Assembly: GCA_030650995.1 (NCBI GenBank)
Contig: JAUSCY010000137.1
Location: forward strand, 1-39,574
DNA: 39,574 nt
Direction of reading: 5' to 3'
Origin: Sheuella sp.
GTDB lineage: Bacteria > Pseudomonadota > Gammaproteobacteria > Burkholderiales > Burkholderiaceae_B
Each line of letters starts with the position of its first letter. The stretch's first letter is position 1. Below, piece by piece: positions 15,635 through 24,379 of the stretch. A program made the position numbers and the translations under genes. A model generated the notes under the pieces. That model was not told the DNA's origin. It was given only the letters and a program-made list of their open reading frames with translations, and did not search any database.

Positions 15635-16578
15635 TGCGTACAAAGTCGGTTGTGATGGGGTTGATTATTGCTGCAGTTTTGATTGCTCTGCCTTTGCTAG
15701 TGCCAGGTTATCTGACCTTTCAGTTGAGTGGCGTGATGGCGTACGCGGTTGCTGCCATTGGACTGAACTTGATTACAGGTTATGCCGGACAGATTTCCTT
15801 AGGTCATAACGCATTTTTTGCGCTTGGTGCCTATTCTGCTGCGCTGAGCATGAGTTTCTTCAACGTCCATTACATGACGTCTGTTTTGATAGCAGCAGCA
15901 GTGACTTTTGTTGTTGGCTATTTATCGGGCTTCCCAGCGCAACGTCTGCGTGGTTTGTATCTGGCACTGATAACTCTGGTACTAGCCGTCTCGGTGTCAC
16001 CAGTGATCAAGCACTTCAAAGGTGTGACGGGCGGCATGTCTGGTCTCGCGATTGAACGCCCTAGCCCACCCGAGTGGACCGGACTCAGCAAAGATGCCTG
16101 GATCTATTACACAGTGCTGTTCGTGACAGTGATTTGTTTTTATCTTGCCAGAAACTTTGTCGCGGGTAGCACAGGTCGCGCGCTCACGGCGGTCCGTGCC
16201 GCGCCTCTGGCGGCCTCCTCCATGGGTGTCAACGTCAATGGCTACAAAGTGCTGATCTTTGGTCTGGGGTCAATGCTGGGTGGAATCGGTGGTGCCTTGT
16301 TTAATTTTTCGATTGGCTTCATTGCACCTGATTCTTTCAATCTGCTGCTCTCTGTCAGCTTTCTGGCGGCAATTGTTGTCGGCGGGCTGGGAACAATCTG
16401 GGGTGCACTGGTGGCGGGCTTGTTCTTGCAGTTCGTGCCGTCCTACGCTTCGGACTTGAGTGAGGCGCTATCTGGCGCAGTTTATGGCGCAATCCTGATT
16501 GTGTGTATGTTTTTCATGCCCAAGGGTATCGTGGGCACGATCCTGGAAAAATTGCATCAGCGCAATATCAAGGGCTGA
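15634..16578 (+). CDS. livM: Branched-chain-type ABC transporter permease (LivM-like)
   Basis: 314 residues. GLNLITGYAGQISLGHNAFF is the LivM signature, and GRALTAVRAAPLAASSMGVN is the ATPase-coupling loop. Multiple membrane helices are evident. It is the last gene of the plus-strand operon. After its stop, CTAGC and GCTAG form a weak widely spaced repeat (about 16591-16614), but no convincing terminator is seen. Confidence 0.94.
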   Translation: MRTKSVVMGLIIAAVLIALPLLVPGYLTFQLSGVMAYAVAAIGLNLITGYAGQISLGHNAFFALGAYSAALSMSFFNVHYMTSVLIAAAVTFVVGYLSGFPAQRLRGLYLALITLVLAVSVSPVIKHFKGVTGGMSGLAIERPSPPEWTGLSKDAWIYYTVLFVTVICFYLARNFVAGSTGRALTAVRAAPLAASSMGVNVNGYKVLIFGLGSMLGGIGGALFNFSIGFIAPDSFNLLLSVSFLAAIVVGGLGTIWGALVAGLFLQFVPSYASDLSEALSGAVYGAILIVCMFFMPKGIVGTILEKLHQRNIKG

Positions 16579-16621
16579 TAGAGTGTTCTAGCATCTCAGG
16601 TGCCTTGGCTGGCTAGTCAAA

Positions 16622-16864
16622 TCACCTATGAATAAAACCTCTGCGACGAAAAGTGGCGCATATACCTTCCGTACGATCTTTACTATGACGTAAGCCATAA
16701 TGAAAGCCTGTTTCCATCGGCATACCATCAAAGCGCCGATTAAAAGGCACTTTGGGAGCATTCGCTTAGCAAACGGCAGGGCGGGCTATTCGCGGGTAAT
16801 TGCGGAAAAACACCAGTCAGGTGAACAGACCGAGAATACCTAAGAGTGCCCACACTTTCCGCAT
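16622..16864 (-). pseudogene. Possible decayed 80-codon ORF downstream of the diguanylate cyclase gene
   Basis: Starting at ATG 16864, five bases after the cyclase stop, a frame reads MRKVWALLGILGLFT, stop, LVFFRNYPRIARPAVC, stop, then 47 residues to a final TGA at 16622-16624. The start resembles a membrane anchor, and both internal stops (TGA codon 16, TAA codon 33) could come from single base changes. No family is recognised, and it could still be chance. The remainder of this 290-base gap shows nothing else. Confidence 0.3.
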
Positions 16865-16868
16865 ACTT

Positions 16869-18050
16869 CTAAGCCACAATAGTGGCTAAGCCTTGAGTAT
16901 TATGCATTTTTTTATTTATGTACATGGCCGCGTCGGCCGCAGCGAGCAGTGTTTCGATCGTTGTTCCGTTTTCAGGATAAGTGGCGCAACCAATATTAGC
17001 TATTATGCATACGCCTTTCAGCACTTCATTGATCTGTGGTGCTGAGATCGTGTTAACAAGATGTTTTTGAAAGGTCGTTAAACCCTCCTTTGAAACTTCG
17101 CCTGTAATCAAAATAGCAAACTCATCTCCTCCAATTCTCGCAAGGAAATCTGAAGACCTCATGGCTGACTTGAGTCTAGTTGCGACCATTTGTAAAACCA
17201 CATCACCGGTCTGATGTCCAAATGTATCGTTGATCTTTTTAAATCCATTCAAATCAATAAATAATATGGCTAAATCAGACTCTCCGCGATTTGTTCTAGC
17301 GAGAGCAAGATTTGCCGAGACTAAAAACAATCGCAGATTGGCAAGTTTCGTTAATGTATCTGTTGTTGATTCAGTATTCAAAACTGCATTGAGAATCATA
17401 TAAGACTTGAGATTCTTTACGCCAAGGCATGTCGCAATGAATATCAAAATAATGAGTAATGAATCAGTAACGCCTTGAATCCACAAAAGATACCATTGAT
17501 TCTGCTGATTGAGATTTGCAATATTTCTCCGCTCTGACCGTAACTCAGCATCGAGCGTGCGATAGGACAACCGAATCGAATCCATAGTTTTCTTACCGAC
17601 TTTTTCGGCAATCGCTACTTTTAAATACTGCTCATCACTAGCATCTTGCAACTTGATGACACCATCGAGATATTCCATTTTGACTTTGATGAGAGAGATA
17701 ATTTTTTGTAGTTGCTTTTCCCATTCAGCATTATTGAATATGTTTGCAGATAAATTTATTAACGATGAATCAATTACTGCTACCGCTCCAAAATAGGGTT
17801 CGAGATATTGTCGATCGTTTGTCAGTACATAGCCTCTTACTGCAGACTCTATGTCTAGTACGCCGATAAAGGTGTTGTTCAGCGCGAAAGAAGCGCTACT
17901 AATAAAATATTGTTGCTTTGTCGTAGTTAGTATTTTCTGACTCAGAAATAACACAGCAGCGAATTGAACTAAAAGTAATGTCAACGCTGCCGTCAGTAGT
18001 CCAATAATTATAATTGTTGGACTATAAATCAGTTTGACTGGCGCAATCAT
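16869..18050 (-). CDS. Membrane diguanylate cyclase (CHASE3-GGDEF)
   Basis: 393 residues. Membrane segments at about 12-36 and 187-210 flank a periplasmic domain whose ESAVRGYVLTNDRQYLEPY is the CHASE3 signature. The GGDEF domain follows from about residue 228: FIDLNGFKKINDTFGH, then RIGGDEFAIL with intact GGDEF at 307-311. An RxxD inhibitory site (R298-D301) precedes it at the usual distance, so product feedback is likely. The enzyme makes c-di-GMP from two GTP. It lies 2.5 kb from a cellulose operon whose BcsA has a c-di-GMP-binding PilZ domain, so a functional link is plausible though not shown. The gene is divergent from the AraC pair. Confidence 0.93.
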   Translation of the reverse strand: MIAPVKLIYSPTIIIIGLLTAALTLLLVQFAAVLFLSQKILTTTKQQYFISSASFALNNTFIGVLDIESAVRGYVLTNDRQYLEPYFGAVAVIDSSLINLSANIFNNAEWEKQLQKIISLIKVKMEYLDGVIKLQDASDEQYLKVAIAEKVGKKTMDSIRLSYRTLDAELRSERRNIANLNQQNQWYLLWIQGVTDSLLIILIFIATCLGVKNLKSYMILNAVLNTESTTDTLTKLANLRLFLVSANLALARTNRGESDLAILFIDLNGFKKINDTFGHQTGDVVLQMVATRLKSAMRSSDFLARIGGDEFAILITGEVSKEGLTTFQKHLVNTISAPQINEVLKGVCIIANIGCATYPENGTTIETLLAAADAAMYINKKMHNTQGLATIVA

Positions 18051-18144
18051 TTAGACATTTCGCCTTGTGATTAATGAGTAATTGAGCTCATGCATTGATT
18101 GCACAAAAACAACTGTTGGAGTAGTTAGGAACAAGGGTACACAC

Positions 18145-18393
18145 TTATTCGCTAGGCCAATACGCATAAAACGCAACCAATATAAGAAAAACGCAAATAA
18201 ATACTAAAAAGACAATACTTTCAATATTGGCGATAAAATTGCAAATTATTAGGTTCGTTCTGTCATCTAACTTCAAGGATATATGAGGAACGCACCTCTC
18301 CCACAGCTTGCTTTCGGTGCTCGAAATGCCCTGATCGATACAACGGTTTATGGCATGTAAGATCGCCTTAGGCTTCTTGCGAATGGCATGCAA
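18145..18393 (-). CDS. Doubtful small membrane protein
   Basis: An 82-codon frame that would begin at TTG 18393 and end with a hydrophobic helix, IESIVFLVFICVFLILVAF, and the tail YAYWPSE. The helix is the only argument for coding: the start is weak, no family is recognised, and the first bases overlap the divergent AraC gene. The surrounding gap 18051-18387 otherwise holds the promoters of the cyclase and the first AraC gene, which I could not place. Confidence 0.25.
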   Translation of the reverse strand: MHAIRKKPKAILHAINRCIDQGISSTESKLWERCVPHISLKLDDRTNLIICNFIANIESIVFLVFICVFLILVAFYAYWPSE

Positions 18394-19287
18394 GAATATG
18401 ATGCACTCACAACTCCTGAGTTATTTCTGCATCAATCTTCATTTGCAAATATAAATGGTCTGGCCATTGGTTCAACCGCTAGTACAGCAACGCAAGTAAA
18501 AATCAAAAAGGTCGGCAGCGCCATGCTGATGGTTCCATTTTCGGGTCAAGGACATTACCTGATCATGGATGAAAAACTGACTTGGCAGAAAAGCCACGTA
18601 GCTGTGCTATTGCCAGATCAGGCTTTCGCGGGCGCAAGCTCGTCGCGTTCATCATTAGTGGTTCTGATTGATCCCATTAAGCTAGATTTTGTAGTGAAAA
18701 GTATCATTGGCTCACAGTCGAACACATCACCGCAGATCGATCTGAGCCGACCACAAGAAATAGGCCTGCAATATGGACACGTTAATTTTGAAGCAATATT
18801 CAAGCAGCTATCAATGCTGATTGACCAGTTTTCATTGCACGCTGGATTTCTGGATCGTAGCGGACTGGACGATACGATTTATCGAAGTATCGCTATGATG
18901 TTGAGACCAGACCTTTTGTCCGATGAATACAGGTATCCAGTCAAACGGCCTTTCGATAGGGACTTATTAGACCGCGCTTGCCAATTCATTCAGTCTGAAT
19001 TGAGTCAGCCGATTACGCTATCGAATCTTGAGCATGTCAGCGGCATGTCTAGGCGCAGTTTACAATCCGCATTTCAAAAACGTTATGACTGCTCCCCTAT
19101 GCAATGGATCAGGTTTCGGCGCCTTGAGCAGGCTCGGTCAACGCTGGAAAACTCAACCGCACAAACCACTGTTACAACTACAGCCTTGGAATGTGGCTTC
19201 AGTAGCGCTTCAATCTTTTCATCATATTACAAAGCACGCTATGGAGAGCTTCCATCTAAAGTACTAGCAGAACATAGAATTAGTTAA
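18388..19287 (+). CDS. AraC-family transcriptional regulator, first of a tandem pair
   Basis: 299 residues. The N-terminal half resembles the AraC-binding-like (PF14525-type) sensor domain; the C-terminal 100 residues hold two helix-turn-helix motifs (SNLEHVSGMSRRSLQSAFQK and TTALECGFSSASIFSSYYKA). The start ATG at 18388 lacks a strong ribosome binding site. The neighbour starting at 19343 is similar along its whole length, including INGL near residue 24 and the LIDPIKLD end of the sensor half. Location between the diguanylate cyclase and cellulose operon suggests it may control one of them; no direct evidence. Confidence 0.88.
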   Translation: MQEYDALTTPELFLHQSSFANINGLAIGSTASTATQVKIKKVGSAMLMVPFSGQGHYLIMDEKLTWQKSHVAVLLPDQAFAGASSSRSSLVVLIDPIKLDFVVKSIIGSQSNTSPQIDLSRPQEIGLQYGHVNFEAIFKQLSMLIDQFSLHAGFLDRSGLDDTIYRSIAMMLRPDLLSDEYRYPVKRPFDRDLLDRACQFIQSELSQPITLSNLEHVSGMSRRSLQSAFQKRYDCSPMQWIRFRRLEQARSTLENSTAQTTVTTTALECGFSSASIFSSYYKARYGELPSKVLAEHRIS

Positions 19288-19342
19288 ATCAATTGGATTT
19301 TGTATTAATCTGCGCTATCTAAATATTTTCTTATTGAAAACT

Positions 19343-20359
19343 ATGCCCTCTCACCCAAAGCAAACATTACCATTATTAAGTTTTGGTGAAAGCAGAAAGC
19401 ATGCAGGATCATCAACAGCAGAACTGACGCAAAAACTCAAGTTTATTGGCTTAGAGATGAACGTCGATGCATCAGCCTCAACTAGAGCTCAGTTCAGCTA
19501 CAAAATAGCAACCATCAATTTAAATGGACTGAAATTAGCAGCTTTATCCACAACTCCTTATCGCTTCGAAATCAAAAAAACTGATGAGGCACTGCTGATT
19601 ATCCCTTTTGTAGGTCGCAGCAAAATTGAAACAGCTGACAAGAGCTATGAATGGCAAGGTAGCGACATTGCACTACTCGTACCCGCCGGTGCAACATATA
19701 GCGGCGTAACCTCGTTAAGCACCATACTAATGATTGGTATTGATCCTGTTCGCTTAGACTTGTCTGCGAACACAATGCGATCAAACGGAAAAAAAGTTGA
19801 TTGGAAAAATGAGTTCTCATACGTACGAAAAATCAGTATGCAGGTACACAATTTATTGATCGATAAAATTTTTCATCAGCTTTGTGCTCTCATTGACCTG
19901 CTGGAAGACAATCCTGAGTTTCTTGGCAAAAGTGCACTAGATGAATCCTTTTACCGAACAATTGCACTCGCTCTCCTACCCGAAGTACTGGGTAAAGTGA
20001 TCGTTACAACTGAGAAACGGAAGTACGCCAGGCGTAAGCTAGATAGCCTATGCCAATACATCGTAACTCATATCGGGCACGCATTCACTCTTGCAGATCT
20101 TGACCGTATCAGTGGTATGTCACGTCGTAGTCTGCACTATGAATTCCAAAAGCGCTATCTATGTTCGCCTATGAATTGGATACGCACGGAACGACTGCGT
20201 CAGGCCCACCATAAAATAAGCCGTGCAATACCATCGACCACGGTCACCTCCGTGGCAATAGCCTGTGGGTTTTCCTCGCCAGTGACTTTTGCATCTCATT
20301 ACAAAAAACAATACGGCGAACATCCCGCGACCGGATTAAACAGCATATTAAAACGCTAG
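19343..20359 (+). CDS. AraC-family transcriptional regulator, second of a tandem pair
   Basis: 338 residues from ATG 19343; a TTG three codons upstream is possible. The helix-turn-helix half (LADLDRISGMSRRSLHYEFQ and VAIACGFSSPVTFASHYKKQ) is closely similar to the upstream regulator, and the sensor half also aligns (LNGLKLAAL; GIDPVRLD), so the pair arose by duplication. It has about 40 extra N-terminal residues. It is the nearest regulator to the cellulose operon, 181 bases upstream of bcsD and in the same direction, so it could activate it. Confidence 0.88.
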   Translation: MPSHPKQTLPLLSFGESRKHAGSSTAELTQKLKFIGLEMNVDASASTRAQFSYKIATINLNGLKLAALSTTPYRFEIKKTDEALLIIPFVGRSKIETADKSYEWQGSDIALLVPAGATYSGVTSLSTILMIGIDPVRLDLSANTMRSNGKKVDWKNEFSYVRKISMQVHNLLIDKIFHQLCALIDLLEDNPEFLGKSALDESFYRTIALALLPEVLGKVIVTTEKRKYARRKLDSLCQYIVTHIGHAFTLADLDRISGMSRRSLHYEFQKRYLCSPMNWIRTERLRQAHHKISRAIPSTTVTSVAIACGFSSPVTFASHYKKQYGEHPATGLNSILKR

Positions 20360-20369
20360 AGAAATATGC

Positions 20370-20391
20370 ACGCATAAATGCATTTATGCGT
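20370..20391. repeat. 22-base perfect palindrome between the AraC gene and the cellulose operon
   Basis: ACGCATAAATG (20370-20380) is followed directly by its exact complement CATTTATGCGT (20381-20391). It starts 10 bases after the AraC stop. With zero loop and A+T-rich arms it fits an operator better than a hairpin terminator, although TTTGCATTTTTG follows. A TTGACA lies at 20406-20411, without a well-placed -10 box. Confidence 0.5.
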
Positions 20392-20452
20392 ATTCATTTG
20401 CATTTTTGACACAAAATATAGTGACTATTTCCCACATAATGAATAGTTATGA

Positions 20453-20471
20453 TCTGCCCATCCAAGGCAGA
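20453..20471. promoter_or_regulatory. Inverted repeat upstream of bcsD
   Basis: TCTGCC (20453-20458) and GGCAGA (20466-20471) are separated by 7 bases, giving a TGCC-N7-GGCA dyad 69 bases before the bcsD start. It could be a regulator site for the cellulose operon or a small leader hairpin. Confidence 0.4.
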
Positions 20472-20540
20472 AACCATTCAGATAATGACTGCAAATATTT
20501 ATCTGCAATTTGATTATGTGTGTCTGCGGAGATATTGGTT

Positions 20541-20996
20541 GTGAAAACAGAAAGTGTTGATTATTTGCTTACTCGTCAATGCTCTAGGCAGTGGAAGGGG
20601 TTTCTTAAAGCATTAGCTACTGAGTTCTCAACACAGATTGATGTGCCAGAGTTGCGCGCGTTAATGAATCGTGTGGGAACAAGGTTTGGAATACAAACAT
20701 CATTACAGCCCTGTGTAAGCGTTCAAGAAGTCCAGCATGCCATGAATCTCATCTGGAACGACATGGACTGGGGTTGGGTTGAGATCGAAGAAAGCGAACG
20801 TGCGCTATCAATCACGCATTTCTGCTCTCCCATCAGCGCTGCGTTTGGACGGGATATGCAGGAATGGACCACAGCATTTCTGGAAGGCGTTTATCAGCAG
20901 TGGTTGTTGGCGCTTGGTGCCAGCGATTCCCTTCGCGTGCGTCAAGTTTCTCAAATTGACGAGTTCGGTCGAATTGAATTTCGACTCAGTCTCTAA
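20541..20996 (+). CDS. bcsD: Cellulose synthase subunit D
   Basis: About 151 residues. The centre and end align by eye with Komagataeibacter BcsD: DMDWGWVEIEESERALSITH corresponds to MINWGYVKLDLLAEEQALRIVH, and FLEGVYQQWL to VLEGLYGRW. BcsD forms a periplasmic octamer that guides glucan chains and promotes crystalline packing, and it marks type I cellulose operons. The start is uncertain: GTG 20541 has GGAG nine bases upstream, while GTG 20520 (seven codons longer) has no site. First gene of the bcs operon, 18 bases before the BcsR-like gene. Its secretion is not evident from the sequence, as in other BcsD proteins. Confidence 0.85.
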   Translation: MKTESVDYLLTRQCSRQWKGFLKALATEFSTQIDVPELRALMNRVGTRFGIQTSLQPCVSVQEVQHAMNLIWNDMDWGWVEIEESERALSITHFCSPISAAFGRDMQEWTTAFLEGVYQQWLLALGASDSLRVRQVSQIDEFGRIEFRLSL

Positions 20997-21014
20997 TCAC
21001 AGCACGGAGACATT

Positions 21015-21392
21015 ATGAAATCACCGAACGATATTTCCGGTCTTTTTAAAATGCTGGGTGAGAATCCCGAGCACTATCAAGAGATCGTTCGCGATGTTGA
21101 TGCGCGTAAATCTCGCGAAAGATGGCCTTTATTAGCTGCTATACAAGCAAGCGAAATCGTACAACCAAGGCCAGCCACACAAAGGTCAGCCAGTGACTTG
21201 CCTCGTAGACAGCCCCACTCCGCATCTCTTGCAACGCAAAACGCACCGAGCGAGCAATCTGCAACGATGCCATATCGCAAGTCAACGAATCAGTTGACAT
21301 CGTTATTTACTCGACTGTCAGGTGTCGCACCTACCCAGGATTTACAGCTTACTCAGAAGAAGACCTCAATATTCGAACGTCTGATCCGATAG
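21015..21392 (+). CDS. BcsR/BcsP-like cellulose biosynthesis accessory protein
   Basis: 125 residues with GGAG at the right distance. The N-terminus NDISGLFKMLGENPEHYQEI followed by RERWPLLAAI matches the BcsR (YhjR) pattern, including the RWPLLA box. BcsR is only about 60 residues; here it is followed by a Ser/Pro/Gln-rich linker (about residues 50-88) and a short C-terminal part in which LTSLFTRLSG and TSIFERLIR look like two copies of a small amphipathic motif. This extended form fits the BcsP-type proteins of betaproteobacterial operons. BcsR works with the ATPase BcsQ at the inner face of BcsA; the following gene is bcsQ, seven bases away. Confidence 0.75.
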   Translation: MKSPNDISGLFKMLGENPEHYQEIVRDVDARKSRERWPLLAAIQASEIVQPRPATQRSASDLPRRQPHSASLATQNAPSEQSATMPYRKSTNQLTSLFTRLSGVAPTQDLQLTQKKTSIFERLIR

Positions 21393-21399
21393 CAAAAAA

Positions 21400-22179
21400 A
21401 TGAGTGTAAAAATTATTGCAGTTGTGTCTGCAAAAGGTGGCGTGGGTAAGACTTCGATCTGCGCAAATCTGAGTGCAGGCATGACACGCCTGGGTCACAC
21501 TGTCCTCTCGATTGACCTTGACCCGCAAAACTCCTTACGGTTGCATTTTGGGATATCCCCCATGCACATCGAAGGGATGGCGCCTGCTTCTTTAGCATCA
21601 GGAGAATGGCGAGAATCAATCAGCGCGGGTCAGTTCGGTGGTTTTGTATTGCCATTTGGGCAGATAAACGAAGATGAGCGACAAGATTTTGAACAATTAT
21701 TGAGAGACGAGCCTGATTATTTACGTCTCAAGATTGAGCAGTTAGATTTACCTGCAAATACTGTCGTCATACTCGACACGCCTCCCGGCCCCTCGGTATA
21801 TCTCATGCAAGCGCTATCTACCGCCAACATTACCATTATTGTTGTGCTGCCAGATGCCGCCTCCTATTCAACGATCCCGATGATTATTTCATTGATCAAA
21901 AAATACTGTATCCGACGTAGTGATTTCATAGACTACTTTTATCTGATCAATCAGATCGATCGCTCTCGCCAGCTTGCCAGCGATGTAAGTGACGTCATCA
22001 ATTTAGAAATGCAGGGAAAGCGACTGGGCGTCATTCATCAGGACCAATCGATACCCGAAGGACTGGCTTGCAATGTGGACGTATTGAACTATGACCCGAA
22101 TAGTCGGGGCGCACAGGACTTTGAGAAATGCGCACAGGCACTTGAAAATATTTTTGATGCGCAATTGAGTGCTGCTTAA
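21400..22179 (+). CDS. bcsQ: Cellulose biosynthesis ParA/MinD-like ATPase BcsQ
   Basis: 259 residues. Deviant Walker A KGGVGKTS at residues 12-19, then SIDLDPQNSLRLHFG and VVILDTPPGPSVYLMQAL for the switch and Walker B regions. BcsQ is a SIMIBI-class ATPase that, with BcsR, docks on BcsA and is needed for cellulose secretion, and in some species for placing the machinery at a pole. The position between a BcsR-like gene and bcsA is the standard order. Its stop overlaps the bcsA start (TAATG). Confidence 0.93.
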   Translation: MSVKIIAVVSAKGGVGKTSICANLSAGMTRLGHTVLSIDLDPQNSLRLHFGISPMHIEGMAPASLASGEWRESISAGQFGGFVLPFGQINEDERQDFEQLLRDEPDYLRLKIEQLDLPANTVVILDTPPGPSVYLMQALSTANITIIVVLPDAASYSTIPMIISLIKKYCIRRSDFIDYFYLINQIDRSRQLASDVSDVINLEMQGKRLGVIHQDQSIPEGLACNVDVLNYDPNSRGAQDFEKCAQALENIFDAQLSAA

Positions 22180-24374
22180 TGAACCCTATCGCCTGGAGTG
22201 GAAATTTATTCCGAGTGACAAGGCGCTTTTTTATCCGGGAAACTGAAACCTTTCTTACCAACCCAGTAATTAAGTGCTGTTTGATCATTTTAGGATGCGC
22301 CTTACTTGCTGTAATAGTCATCGTTCCGCTGGATTTTTATGAACAAATAGTGTTTAGTTTGTTCTGTATCGTGACCGCAATCTGCATTCGCAAATCCTCC
22401 AGATCTAGGCTGGCGATCATCATGTTAATCGTCCTGTCAGTCTCTGCTTCGTTGCGCTATATGTACTGGCGATTCAGTTCGACCCTTGACTTCCAGAATC
22501 TCGAGGATATATTGCTAGGATGGGGCCTGGTCCTCGCTGAACTCTATTCACTATGCGTATTGTTGCTTGGCTACGTGCAGACAGCCTGGCCACTTCACCG
22601 TAAGCCTGTTCCTTTGCCTGCGGACAGCCGGGAATGGCCAGTTGTTGATATTTTCATTCCAACTTACAACGAATCCCTCAGCGTAGTACGACAAACGGTA
22701 TTCGCTGCCATGTCCCTGGACTGGCCACCTGATAAATTGCGTATCCATGTCCTGGATGACGGCCGGCGTGAAGAGTTTCGACTTTTCTGCCAAGAAGCAG
22801 GGGCGGGATACATCACGCGCGACAATAATAAGCATGCCAAGGCAGGCAATCTGAATGAAGCTCTCAAGGTGACAGATGGCGAATATGTAGCCATCTTTGA
22901 TTGCGACCACATTCCTACACGCTCCTTTCTGCAGGTCTGTATGGGTTGGTTTTTGAAGGATCCCAAACTGGCGATGCTGCAAACACCACACCACTTTTTT
23001 TCTGCAGACCCTTTTGAAAAAAATCTAAAAACATTTCGCAAAGTCCCGAACGAAGGCGAGCTCTTTTATGGACTTGTACAAGATGGCAATGATCTGTGGA
23101 ATGCAACGTTTTTTTGCGGATCCTGCGCTGTCATTCGACGCAAGCCATTACTCGAAATTGGAGGCATCGCAGTCGAGACAGTCACCGAGGATGCGCATAC
23201 AGCACTTAAACTGAGTCGGCGCGGCTATAACACCGCGTATCTGAGTATCCCGCAAGCAGCCGGTCTTGCGACAGAAAGTCTGTCTGGTCATGTAGGACAG
23301 CGCATACGCTGGGCACGAGGGATGGGTCAAATCTTTCGTGTTGACAATCCTTTGATAGGACGAGGTCTGAGTCTAGGTCAGCGGTTGTGCTATCTCAATG
23401 CCATGCTCCATTTCTTTTATGGATTTCCGCGTCTTGTATTTCTAACGGCACCGCTTGCATACCTGCTATTCGGTGTTCATATTTTTGAAGCCTCTGCTTC
23501 AATGATCTTTGTCTATGCCCTGCCACACATCCTGCTTGCCAATCTAACCAACTCCACCATCCAAGGAAAGTTTCGGCATTCATTCTGGAACGAGGTCTAC
23601 GAAACCGTACTCGCCTGGTATATCCTGCTCCCGGTCGTTTTTGCTGTCATTAATCCAAAATTTGGAAAGTTCAACGTGACCGCAAAGGGTGGCGTGATAG
23701 ATCAAGAATATTACGACTGGAAAATGGCTCGTCCCTACATAGTGCTGCTATTACTAAATCTGGCAGGTTTGATTGCAGGCGTGACTGCAATAGCAATGGG
23801 GCACGGTAGCACCTCCACCATTCTCATCAATTTGATCTGGGTGATCTACAACATCATCATCACTAGCGCTAGCGCTGACGTTGCAAATGAAGCCAGACAG
23901 CTGCGTACCGCAGCAAGAGTATCTGCTGTATTTCCTGCAACGGTCATGCTCCCCAATGGCAAAACAATCGTTTGCACTACTAGCGATTTCTCTCAGAATG
24001 GCGTTGGATTAAATATGCCAACAAGGTTTGATCTGGCTGTCGGCTCACATGTCAATGTCTCAATCTTTCGGGGAGAAGAAGAAGGTACTTTTCCAGCCGT
24101 GGTGTTATCCAACGGAGCTGTAAGTGGATTTGAATTTAAAAATCTATCCATTGATCAGCAAATGAAATTAGCGCAGGTCACATTCGCACGTGCTGACACC
24201 TGGGCTTCTTCTTGGGGTGAAGGCAAAGTTGATGCTCCATTATCGTCACTAAAAGAAGTTACTACGATAGGACTACTCAATATGGGTCGCCTACTGAAAA
24301 GTCTTTTTTTGTATCCACATGCCCTGCTTCGTGCGCGACGCAATACGTTGCTCACAGACAAAGAATCGAGATAA
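22179..24374 (+). CDS. bcsA: Cellulose synthase catalytic subunit BcsA
   Basis: 731 residues, GT2 family, UDP-glucose to beta-1,4-glucan at the inner membrane. Catalytic motifs present: VLDDG (D193, D194), FDCDH (D241, D243), TED (336-338) and QRIRW (374-378). Membrane helices flank the GT domain (about 33-130 and 400-570). The C-terminal PilZ domain carries RTAAR (576-580) and DFSQNG (603-608), matching RxxxR and DxSxxG, so activation by c-di-GMP is expected. Length is close to Komagataeibacter BcsA. Overlaps bcsQ by one base; bcsB follows 5 bases after the stop. No sign of damage. Confidence 0.97.
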   Translation: MNPIAWSGNLFRVTRRFFIRETETFLTNPVIKCCLIILGCALLAVIVIVPLDFYEQIVFSLFCIVTAICIRKSSRSRLAIIMLIVLSVSASLRYMYWRFSSTLDFQNLEDILLGWGLVLAELYSLCVLLLGYVQTAWPLHRKPVPLPADSREWPVVDIFIPTYNESLSVVRQTVFAAMSLDWPPDKLRIHVLDDGRREEFRLFCQEAGAGYITRDNNKHAKAGNLNEALKVTDGEYVAIFDCDHIPTRSFLQVCMGWFLKDPKLAMLQTPHHFFSADPFEKNLKTFRKVPNEGELFYGLVQDGNDLWNATFFCGSCAVIRRKPLLEIGGIAVETVTEDAHTALKLSRRGYNTAYLSIPQAAGLATESLSGHVGQRIRWARGMGQIFRVDNPLIGRGLSLGQRLCYLNAMLHFFYGFPRLVFLTAPLAYLLFGVHIFEASASMIFVYALPHILLANLTNSTIQGKFRHSFWNEVYETVLAWYILLPVVFAVINPKFGKFNVTAKGGVIDQEYYDWKMARPYIVLLLLNLAGLIAGVTAIAMGHGSTSTILINLIWVIYNIIITSASADVANEARQLRTAARVSAVFPATVMLPNGKTIVCTTSDFSQNGVGLNMPTRFDLAVGSHVNVSIFRGEEEGTFPAVVLSNGAVSGFEFKNLSIDQQMKLAQVTFARADTWASSWGEGKVDAPLSSLKEVTTIGLLNMGRLLKSLFLYPHALLRARRNTLLTDKESR

Positions 24375-24379
24375 CTACA

